From JBMZCV01 sp049613665 (GTDB lineage: Bacteria > Bacteroidota > Bacteroidia > Chitinophagales > UBA2359): a stretch of DNA of 11,403 nucleotides. The translations under genes were made by a program, and so were the position numbers. Positions 1 to 8,700 of the stretch are shown in pieces. The stretch covers positions 1 through 11,403 of the forward strand of contig JBMZCV010000160.1 in NCBI GenBank assembly GCA_049613665.1. The letters are read 5' to 3'. Numbering within the stretch: the stretch's first letter is position 1; the number at the start of each line of letters is the position of its first letter. The notes below the pieces were generated by a model. The model was not told the origin of the DNA and searched no databases. It saw only the letters and a list, made by a program, of their open reading frames with translations.

Positions 1-93
1 AAATATATCAATATTAATTTGTAATATATCACTTATTTCAAAGCGAGAATAGCTGCATTGACGTGAAAAACATTATCATAACATTTCATATAA

Positions 94-133
94 AAAAAAC
101 CTAAAAACTAATTGCATAGTTTTTAGGTTTTTT
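94..133. terminator. Bidirectional hairpin terminator downstream of tdk
   Basis: Perfect 17-bp inverted repeat: left arm 94-110, loop 111-116 (attgca), right arm 117-133. Read on the minus strand the stem is followed by a run of eight T, starting 47 bp beyond the tdk stop, as expected for an intrinsic terminator. On the plus strand the right arm ends in six T, so it could also stop transcription entering from the left. The stem is AT-rich with one CC/GG block, which is usual in low-GC Bacteroidota. Positions 1-93 to its left show no convincing gene: the longest plus-strand open stretch is 16 codons before a stop at 50-52. Confidence 0.85.
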
Positions 134-180
134 ATGATTTAACTAAGCGTTTTTGTCGAAACACTTATTTATATCTTTTT

Positions 181-795
181 TTAATTGCTGATACGTTCGA
201 TAGCCATAGGCAAAATTTCGCCATTTACATCAAACTCACTATGATAGCAAATACGACAGCGTGGTTCGTACAAATCTTTTTCGCCCAACACAACTTGACT
301 ATCTTGCTCCTGGATTTTTTTGCGATAAGAATGGCTTGCCAAATTGCCACATTTGACGCAAATAGCGTGTAGTTTTGTCACAAACTCGGCTACCGACAAA
401 AGGTGAGGCATTGGCCCAAAAGGACGACCTTTGTAGTCCATATCTAAGCCAGCAGCGATAATACGCACGCCTCTTACGGCTAACTCTTCGCAAACTAATG
501 GCAAATCTTTGTCGAAAAACTGTGCTTCGTCTATCCCAACAACTTGCATATTGTCGGACATGAGCAAAATCTCTCTCGAATGCGATACAGGCGTTGAAGC
601 GATGACATTTGAGTCGTGCGACACGATATTTTCGACATCATATCTGGTGTCGATGGCTGGTTTGAAAATTTGCACACGTTGGTTTGCAATTTGTGCACGT
701 TTTAGTCTTCGGATAAGCTCTTCGGTTTTGCCCGAAAACATTGAGCCGCAAACTACTTCTATCCAGCCTTTTTTTACTTGAGGTTCTAAAAACAT
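181..795 (-). CDS. tdk: Thymidine kinase (type II, TK1-like)
   Basis: Phosphorylates thymidine (and deoxyuridine) with ATP to dTMP in the cytoplasmic pyrimidine salvage pathway. The 204-residue product has the full TK1-family signature: P-loop GSMFSGKT at residues 17-24, the IDEAQFF motif with catalytic-base Glu90, the GLDMDYKGRPFG segment at 116-127 followed by the lasso region, and two zinc-binding CxxC pairs at C146/C149 and C180/C183. Length is normal for bacterial type II enzymes (about 190-210). The ATG at 795 leaves a short N-terminal lead before the first beta strand, as in relatives; no Shine-Dalgarno is visible. A strong terminator lies 47 bp downstream. The upstream lipoprotein gene has the same orientation but is 326 bp away, so an operon is unlikely. 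Nothing appears broken or missing. Confidence 0.97.
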   Translation of the reverse strand: MFLEPQVKKGWIEVVCGSMFSGKTEELIRRLKRAQIANQRVQIFKPAIDTRYDVENIVSHDSNVIASTPVSHSREILLMSDNMQVVGIDEAQFFDKDLPLVCEELAVRGVRIIAAGLDMDYKGRPFGPMPHLLSVAEFVTKLHAICVKCGNLASHSYRKKIQEQDSQVVLGEKDLYEPRCRICYHSEFDVNGEILPMAIERISN

Positions 796-1121
796 TGTGA
801 GTCTTTATTTTTTTTTGAAAGGGCAAATTAGCTAAAATTTATAGAAATACTATAAGAATAGAAGGTATTTATTTTTACAAAAATGTAAAATTTGTTTTAG
901 GCATGTTGTTTTGCGTTAATTGTATTTGTGTTCTTTTATTTTCAAATACCGAAAAAATAAGCTAATCTCAAACATATTGTTCATCATATTCAGCATGGTA
1001 ATTTCTGAAAAACATTCTCAATTCATCTTGAAATGTTTGTTTTTGATGATGTTGTTTTTGATTTTTAATGTATTTTATGACTATATCTGTTTGTGTCGGA
1101 TTGATAGAAAAAATGTATTGC
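796..1121. other. AT-rich intergenic gap between lipoprotein gene and tdk
   Basis: This 326-bp stretch should hold the tdk promoter (minus strand) and the end of the lipoprotein transcript. It is very AT-rich with T- and A-runs. I searched by eye for the Bacteroidota -7 element TAnnTTTG on the minus strand and found no exact match; TAAAATTTG-like sequence near 886-894 on the plus strand has wrong spacing. The only structure of note is the weak hairpin at 1010-1038, listed separately. No RNA gene or plausible protein was recognised. Confidence 0.5.
1010..1038 (-). terminator. Weak candidate terminator of the lipoprotein gene
   Basis: Interrupted hairpin: AAACATT (1010-1016) pairs with AATGTTT (1032-1038), and CAA (1019-1021) pairs with TTG (1028-1030) around a six-base loop. 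On the minus strand the stem runs into a short T stretch (positions 1006-1012 read as TTTTT within TGTTTTTC). It sits 84 bp after the lipoprotein stop. The stem is short, AT-rich and has an internal mismatch, so this is only a candidate. Confidence 0.3.
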
Positions 1122-2213
1122 TTATTCTCCAGAAAAATTCAATTTTACTTGCTCTAAATACTTCAAAACCGCCAATCGTTTTTTCGCATCTTTACTATTC
1201 AATGCTGTTTTGAGGAGTTCGTAATGTGTTTGGATAAACAAATATTCATTTTCGTCGAGATAATAAGATAATATTTGCGGCTTGCTGATTTTGGAATTTT
1301 GATAATCTCCTTTTAGCATCTGGCTTTTTTCGTCCCAAAAATAGCTAACTATTGTCGAATCTTCTACGATTTTATACTCTGTAAAAAAAGTGTTTAACAT
1401 AGATTGATAATATACCATTTTTAAAGTTAATGGTTGATGCGTTATCACACTTGTTTTGAGTCGCAATTTGCGAATATGCCAATGAGCTTGTAAGTTAGCA
1501 TTTTGCAGTTCATTTAAAATAGGTATCAATGTATCGTTTTTGTATTTGTAGAAATAAAAGTTGTACCACCAAATACCTGTACCACTTTGATAGTTTTGCT
1601 CATAATAAATAATAGTTTCGTTGGCTTCATTTTTATAATGTTCCAACTCCAAACCATATCTATTATGTATTAAATGATAACCAATGATTTTGTTTTCGGA
1701 GAAAAAATAAACATCTGGCGTATATAAAGGATTTATCGCAAACTGTTTGAAAGAATCTATTTTGCTAAAAGAATAAAATGTAAAAGGCAAACCGTCAATG
1801 CCATAATCTTCTTTATCGAACTTTGAGTGTTGGAATAGTTTTTCTGCAAATGCAAAATCCATCAATCCATTTTTAGAATAACTTTTGAGCTTTTCAAAAT
1901 CGCTTTTATTGATTTCTTCTGATAGTTGCAAACGACTTCTAAACATCGAATCTGGATATTCCAAAACTTTCTCTAAGCCAACTTGAAGCGGCAAATTACC
2001 GATGCTATCTAAAAAATGGCTTAGATATTCTGCTGTATAACTTAGGCTTATTTTTGCAGTATCGGTTTTTTCTGGCGAAGTATCAACATCGTTTTTTACA
2101 TGCTTTAGGCTATCCAAACCTCCAATAGCACCTTTTTTGTTTGCTTTTTGTTTTAAATTGTCACAACTACAAAAAAGTAAGCTCAACACAAGAAAAGTGT
2201 ATATATATTTCAT
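1122..2213 (-). CDS. Putative exported lipoprotein of unknown function
   Basis: I do not recognise the family of this 363-residue protein. The N-terminus has Lys2, a hydrophobic stretch (residues 4-14) and a lipobox-like LFCSC with probable lipidated Cys17 (Ser at -1), so it is likely a signal-peptidase II lipoprotein in the cell envelope. A hydrophilic Lys/Asp-rich linker (about 18-60) follows. The rest is a globular region rich in Tyr, Phe and Lys, with an aromatic stretch around GIWWYNFYFYKY near its middle suggestive of beta structure, and a Lys-rich, probably helical C-terminus. No enzyme motif was seen. It has normal Lys content, unlike the neighbouring giant protein. ATG 2213 is chosen because it gives the signal peptide. 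It is divergent from the giant gene, with a 491-bp shared upstream region, and is not evidently co-transcribed with tdk. Confidence 0.85.
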   Translation of the reverse strand: MKYIYTFLVLSLLFCSCDNLKQKANKKGAIGGLDSLKHVKNDVDTSPEKTDTAKISLSYTAEYLSHFLDSIGNLPLQVGLEKVLEYPDSMFRSRLQLSEEINKSDFEKLKSYSKNGLMDFAFAEKLFQHSKFDKEDYGIDGLPFTFYSFSKIDSFKQFAINPLYTPDVYFFSENKIIGYHLIHNRYGLELEHYKNEANETIIYYEQNYQSGTGIWWYNFYFYKYKNDTLIPILNELQNANLQAHWHIRKLRLKTSVITHQPLTLKMVYYQSMLNTFFTEYKIVEDSTIVSYFWDEKSQMLKGDYQNSKISKPQILSYYLDENEYLFIQTHYELLKTALNSKDAKKRLAVLKYLEQVKLNFSGE

Positions 2214-2414
2214 ATTATTAGGGATTATAAGTGATAGAAAATGAAGGCTTTTGATAGTAAATGTCTATGCAAAACAATGTGATATTTCATTGAAACTCAA
2301 AAGGTGTTTGTGATACCTCCTAAAATCCAATTTTAATCTAAATATCTATTTTTTTGAAAAAAAGTGCGAAAAGATAGGTGTAACAACACAAAGCATTTTC
2401 ATCTATCATAATAC

Positions 2415-2431
2415 TTACAATTTGCTTGTAA
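2415..2431. repeat. Short inverted repeat, possible operator
   Basis: TTACAA (2415-2420) and TTGTAA (2426-2431) form a perfect 6-bp dyad with a five-base spacer (TTTGC). It sits inside the divergent intergenic region, where a regulator could bind. It may be a chance event in AT-rich DNA; there is no T-run directly after it, so it is not a terminator. Confidence 0.25.
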
Positions 2432-2592
2432 TGAATATGTCAAAATAACACTTTTTTTAAAAAAAAACACTCAATTTTATCTACCTTCATGTATCTGAAA
2501 AAAAATAAAAAATATTTATAAATTATGAATATTAATTCTAAAAAACTAATTTTCAAGTTTTTAAATATTATTAAAACAACTACTATAACTTT

Positions 2593-2630
2593 ACCTACTA
2601 CCTACCATTTATCATACTGTCACCTACTAC
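2593..2630 (+). repeat. ACCTAC direct-repeat cluster upstream of giant gene
   Basis: ACCTAC occurs at 2593, 2600 and 2622; the first and third copies extend to ACCTACTAC. These C-containing words stand out in a region otherwise almost free of G and C. They lie about 75-110 bp before ATG 2705, compatible with a promoter-proximal or leader site. The function is unknown. Confidence 0.3.
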
Positions 2631-2704
2631 TTAGTCTAAATAAAATACAAGTTACACTTAATTTTACTCATTTCACACATTTAACTTATTTTTAAACTTA
2701 CAGT

Positions 2705-2773
2705 ATGCGATTTTTTTACTTAGCTATTTTAGCTATGCTTCTTCTTTTCCAAAGCTTTACAAACATAACTGCT
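2705..2773 (+). other. Signal peptide of the giant protein
   Basis: Residues 1-23: Met-Arg, then a hydrophobic core rich in Leu/Phe/Ala, then a polar end with T-A before Gln24. Probable signal peptidase I cleavage is Ala23/Gln24. The first Cys (26) is preceded by Gln-Asn, which does not fit a lipobox, so the protein is not a lipoprotein. The mature end begins with a CSCTNC cluster (residues 26-31). Confidence 0.85.
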
Positions 2774-5700
2774 CAAAATTGTAGTTGTACCAACTGTCCT
2801 ATTATCTTGCCAGATAATCAAACAGAAAGTGTGGTAGCAAATCTTGTTGTCGAAACGACTAACAATAATAGTTTGGGCGTAAACAATTTTTTAGAACAAG
2901 TGTGTTTAAACATTAATCACACTTGGCTAGGCGATTTAAGTCTTTCACTAACTGCACCTAGTGGTGTTTCGGTAGTATTATTTGACGATGGCAACAATGC
3001 AACAGGCTGTCCCTGTGGCAATTCGAGCGACGATATGGAAGTTTGCTTTACTTTAAATGGGCAATCTACCGATGGTATTTTTGGCGGCGGCAATGTTGCT
3101 AATTGTTCTAATATCGACTACCTCGACCCCTGTAATGGCAATAATGACAATGGCGAACCTTGCTATTTTGGTATGTGGGAGCCATGGGAAGCAAGCTGTG
3201 GCAGCGGCCTTGACCAAATCAACACAAGCGGAAGCGTTTCGGGAATTTGGACATTAACCATCAACGACCATGTACCTGCCAATCAAGGTATGTTGCTTGA
3301 TTTTTCATTAGTTTTTGCGACTCCTCCAGATGCCTGTCAGTCAAGCGTCGACTGTAATGTTACAACAGGAACATTTACAAGCAGTACAGGTAGCTCTCAA
3401 ATTTCTTTATGTACTGATGAGAGTTTTACCATACTTTCCAACGGCGATTACGAATTGCCTTATCCTAGTGCTGGCGAAGTTTCTGAATTGGTTTATGCTA
3501 TTTACAATTGTCAGCCGACTAATCCAAATCCTAGTAGCGACCCTTGCTTTTCTGGCGTTTTTTGGGGAAATGAAAATATTGATGAAACCTCTCCTCTATC
3601 GTTAAACGTCAATGGTGTGCCTAATTTGCCTGCTACCGTAACTCCATCTAACAATACATTGTGGTATGTTCCGATTACGGCAGATGATGGCAACGATGGT
3701 CTAAATCCTAATAGTGCCATCAATTATGATTTTAACCTTGATGGTTGTTATGTTTTAGGAACTCCTGTTCAAGTAACCTATGCTGACCCTATTTCCGTAA
3801 TAACATTAGCCAATAACTGCGATTTAAACACAGAAAATGGCAACGTTGTTGTCAGCATTTTTGGTGGTTTGGCTGGCTTAAATGGAGGAACATATAGTTT
3901 ACAAAACTTAGGTGCAGGTACTATTCCTTCAAATATTAGCATTGCTGCTGGTGGTCAGGCTTCTGTCACGATTGACAATCTCAATGCTGACGATGCTTTT
4001 AGTTTTTTGGTAACCGATAATTTTGGTTGTAGCTATTTGTATGAAGGTAGTGAGTTTAGCTGCTCTTTAGTTGGCACATTGTGCAATATCGACGCTACAC
4101 TAACAGCTACTCCTCCCACTTCAGATTTTGAAAATGGAAGGTATCCACCTAATCAGACCGTTACTTTTTGCTACAATATTAATAGATATGAAAAAATAGA
4201 TTGTAACTATTTGCAAGGGATTGTGCCTTTTTGGGGCAATTGTTGGCAAGAAACAGTAGGAACAGAACCTACTGTGACTGTTACTTTGCAAAATGTTGGG
4301 TTAGTTCCTAGCACTATAAATCCAGCAATAGGAGTTTCTAGCGGTTCATGGAATTGGTATGATGATGGTATTATGACTTACAATAATCTAGCAGACGGAA
4401 GCTTACCTGCTAATACGCCTGTCGGTGCAGGCTGGTTTTTCAATACTAGCTACGATTCTCACATGTTGGAATATGGTACTCCCAACCCAGACCCTAGCGA
4501 CCCTAGTTATAGCTATGGCGATGGCGATGCAATGGAAATAGATGATTGTGACCCAGCAGGAAATGGTTTTACTTGGGAAATTTGCTTTCAACTCACTACT
4601 AAAGATACAGGCGAGTGTTTGGGTAATACGGATTGTACGGTAGGTGTCAAATCTTATTCCGATGGCGAAGTTGGTGTATGGAATAATTCTGGTTGCACAG
4701 CAGACTCTCCTGTTTCTATTAGTGGTGCGATGTGCTGTTTGCCAGATTTAGAATCCCAAACCTTAACGGCTTGTGCAGGCGAAGAAGCAATTTTAGACCC
4801 TGCTTTTGCAGAAAATGGAACGATTTATTGGTATGGAAATGCAGTAGGTGGCTTATCACAAGGCATTGGTGCTACTTTTACCACTCCTCCATTACCTTAT
4901 CCTGGCCCACTTATTTATTATATGGAACTACATAGAGGAAATTGTGTAGGCGAAAGATTTCCTTTTACAGTAACAGTAGAAGCTTCTTATACTGCCGAAA
5001 TTAGCGGAGGTGGTTATGTTTGCGATGGCGAAACCATTGACTTGCAAATTGACCTAACAGGCCCTGCTCCGTGGGAAGTAGTATATGCCATTGATGGTAT
5101 TGACCAAGCTCCAATAACGATTACGGCCGCTCAAAATCCTTATACTTTGACTGCGCCTGCTCCAACAAACAGCGAATCTTTATATACGCTTACTTCTGTT
5201 GGAAGTGCTAATACTTCCGATTGTCAAGGCTTTGCATCTGGTAGTGCTATTGTCAGAAGAAGTCCTCCTCCTACAGCAAGTGCTTTGGGAAGCGGCACAA
5301 TATGCGATAATGGCGAAGAAACCGTTGAGATTCTTTTGGAACTAAAAGGCGTTGGGCCATGGCTCATAGAATATGAAGTCGATGGACAAAGTTTTAGCTT
5401 GGTAGCACCATATACACCGTATCCTGTAACAACAGATTTGGAAGGCACTTATATCATCACATCTGTTAGCGATTCTGTTTGCGAAGGTACACCAGACAAT
5501 GATAATCCGCCAACTGTTACGCTCTTGCCAACGCCAAATGCTGGTACAGACACAGAGTATGACATCTGCAACACACAAGGAACAATTAATTTAATTGATG
5601 TATTGGAGGGCAACCCTGATGCTGGTGGTGTTTGGACTACATTTAGCGGCGTACCATATTCTGGCACTTTTACTCCAACTATAAATGTTTCTGGCTTATA

Positions 5701-8700
5701 TAATTATACTGTCGATAATGGCTTTTGTGAAGCTACTGCTAGTATTATTGTCAATATCATAACAGGCCCTGATGTTGGAGAAGATACAACTATTGATATT
5801 TGCGAAACAGATGCTCCCTTTTCTTTATTTGACCAAATAGATGGAACACCAGATATAGGCGGAACTTGGACAGACGAAAATGGAAATGTAGTTGTTGATA
5901 CTTTCAATCCTTTAAATGATAATGCAGGCGACTATTTTTATACTATTACTACGCCAGAATGTACTGTATCTTCTACTTTGACCATCAATAATATTGCTTT
6001 GCCAAATGCTGGAAATGACAACATCGTCAGTATTTGCGAAGATGCTCCTGCTTCCAACCTTTTTAATCAAATTGGTGGAACGCCAGATTCTGGAGGCTCT
6101 TTCACAGATGAAAATGGAAATCCTTTTGGCTTCAATTTTAATCCAATCATTCACAATTCTGGCGTTTATACTTATACTGTAAACAACGGCAATTGCTCTG
6201 CTTCGGCTACTGTTACCATTAACATAACAACAGTACCAAATACTGGGCAAAATACCAATATAGATATTTGTGAAAATGATGCTCCTTTTAGTTTGACACA
6301 AAGCCTCAACGGAAACCCAGATTTGAACGGAACATGGACAGACGAAAATGGAAATACCATTGCCGATTCTTTTAATCCAAATACACAAGCAGCAGGCAAT
6401 TATACTTATACTATCGACAATAATGTTTGTGTAAATTCAACAATATTGACAATTAGTTTGACGGCTTCGCCAAATGCAGGAACTGATAGTAGTTTTGAAA
6501 TTTGCGATACCGATGCGAGTTTTGATTTAATAAATGAGCTAAATGGTTCGCCTGAAAATGGTGGAATATGGACAGATTCAAATGGAAATGCCGTTTCTTC
6601 TACTTTCAATCCACAAAATGATGTTGCTGATACCTTTACATATACCGTTTCAAATGGAAATTGTAGCAATTCTAGCACCTTAACAGTTGATATTGTCGCT
6701 ACGCCAAACGCTGGCCAAAGTGTTGGAGCTACTTTTTGTGTTAGCGATTTACCTATCAATTTAATAGATTATTTAGGCAATTCTCCTCAAAATGGCGGAA
6801 CATGGACAGCCCCTAATGGCAATGCTTTTGGCGACATATTCACGCCTAGCACCGACCAAAGCGGCATTTATACTTACACTATTATAAACGGAATTTGCAA
6901 CGCAACGGCTTTTGTCGATATTGCTTTACTTCCGTTACCCAATGCTGGCCAAGCTGCAATTCACGATATTTGCCCAACTGAATTGCCTTTTAATATGCAA
7001 GTTTTTTTGAGTGGCACGCCTGAAAATGGTGGAATTTGGACAGACGAAAATGGAAATACTGTCAATGAAGTGTTTGATATCAACGCTCAAACAGCAGGAG
7101 TTTTTACCTATACAGTTGGCATAACACCTTGCTCAAGTAACTCTACACTAACCATTAATGTCAACAACGATTTAGACGCAGGCGAAAATACAGCAATTAG
7201 CGTTTGTCAAAATGATACACCTTTCAACCTTACCCAACAACTCAATGGCACACCACAAAACAATGGCTCATGGACAGATAATAATGGAAATGCTGTTGCT
7301 GATTCTTTTAATCCTGCTACGCAAAATGCAGGCATATACACCTATACAATTGTTGATGGAAATTGCTTGGCAAGCACAACTTTAGATATTAGCATTGTAG
7401 CTCAATTTAATGCAGGTACGCCAACTGAAATCACAGTTTGCGAAAATGAAAACAGCTTTTTATTATTTGAAATGCTTGAAGGTTCACCAGATGAAAATGG
7501 TGTGTGGACTGACGAAAATGGAAATGTTGTTACCAATTCTTTTAATCCAAATACTGATGCAGTAGGTATTTATACTTACACACATGGAAGCGGCATTTGC
7601 AGCACTTCAAATACTTTAACCATCGCTATTGATGCTTTGCCAAATATTGGCTTAGATACAAATTATGATATTTGTGCCAATGATGCAAGTTTCAATCTGA
7701 TAGATGTATTAGAAGGCTCACCAGATACAAATGGAATGTGGACTGACGAAAATGGAAATGTTGTTACTGATTCTTTTAATCCGACAACCGATGCAAGCCA
7801 AATTTTTACTTATAGCCTTTCAAATGGCGTTTGCGATGCTTCAGCCGCCTTAAATATCAATGTTGTGACGACAAACAACGCTGGCGAAGACAACAATATT
7901 AGCGTTTGCGACAATGATGCAAGTTTCAATTTAATAGATTTTTTGAATGGAACAGCCGCCAATACAGGTACTTGGACAGACGAAAATGGAAATCCTTTTT
8001 CAAATACTTTTGACCCTACAAATGATGCAAGTGGCATTTATACCTATACCGTTTCGGCAGGAAATTGCTCGGCTATGGCTGCTTTAACAATTGATGTGCA
8101 AACTTCACCAAATGCAGGAGAAAATGCTACTATGACGGTTTGCACTAGCGATTCGCCTTTCAATCTCATTGATTTTCTAAATGGAACTCCGCAAAATGGA
8201 GGCAGTTGGACAGATGAAAATGGAAATGCTATTTCAGATATTTTTAATCCTGCTTCGCAAAATGCTGGCAATTATATTTATACCATTTCAAGCAATAATT
8301 GCGAAAACTCTGCTATTTTAAACATTAGTGTAGAAAGTTTGCCAAATGCTGGAAACGATAGCAGTATTGATATTTGCGAAAGCGAAAACCCTTTTAATCT
8401 CTTAGACTTTTTAGATGGAAATCCGCAAAGTAGTGGTTCATGGACAGACGAAAATGGAAATGCTGTTTCAGATATTTTTAATCCTGCTTCGCAAAATGCT
8501 GGCGATTACACTTATACACTTGCTTTCGGCACTTGCTCCTCCTCCGCTATTTTGAGTATCAATATTGATGCTTTGCCAAATGCTGGAAATGACGCAACTC
8601 ATGCTGTTTGCGAAAACGAAAACCCTTTTAATCTCTTAGATTTTTTGGGTGGCACACCAGAGCAAAACGGAACTTGGCTAAATCCTTCGGGCAATCCTAC

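Larger units (their letters stand above)
2214..2704. promoter_or_regulatory. Divergent intergenic region, AT-rich
   Basis: This 491-bp stretch separates the starts of two divergent genes and must hold both promoters. It is extremely AT-rich, with a T7/A9 block at 2452-2467, a small inverted repeat (2415-2431) and a cluster of ACCTAC repeats (2593-2630). No exact TAnnTTTG box with a properly spaced TTG was found; TAATTTTC at 2547-2554 is one base off and lacks a -33 partner. An in-frame TAA at 2693-2695 closes the frame just before ATG 2705. No open frame here looks like a gene. Confidence 0.55.

Noticed and set aside
1..93. Possible 3' end of a plus-strand gene at the left edge
   Set aside because: Only a 16-codon open stretch ending at 52, with no recognisable protein; it cannot be told apart from intergenic DNA.
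509..781. Plus-strand open frame of 90 codons opposite tdk
   Set aside because: Antisense to a clear thymidine kinase gene with all catalytic motifs; no coding evidence of its own.
920..1213. Plus-strand open frame of 97 codons, hydrophobic
   Set aside because: It starts with TTG, has AT-driven Phe/Leu/Ile content, no recognisable motif, and its last part overlaps the well-supported lipoprotein gene on the other strand. Judged a chance frame.
2547..2554. TAATTTTC as a -7 promoter element for the giant gene
   Set aside because: One base off the TAnnTTTG consensus and no TTG at the expected distance upstream; in AT-rich DNA this is expected by chance.
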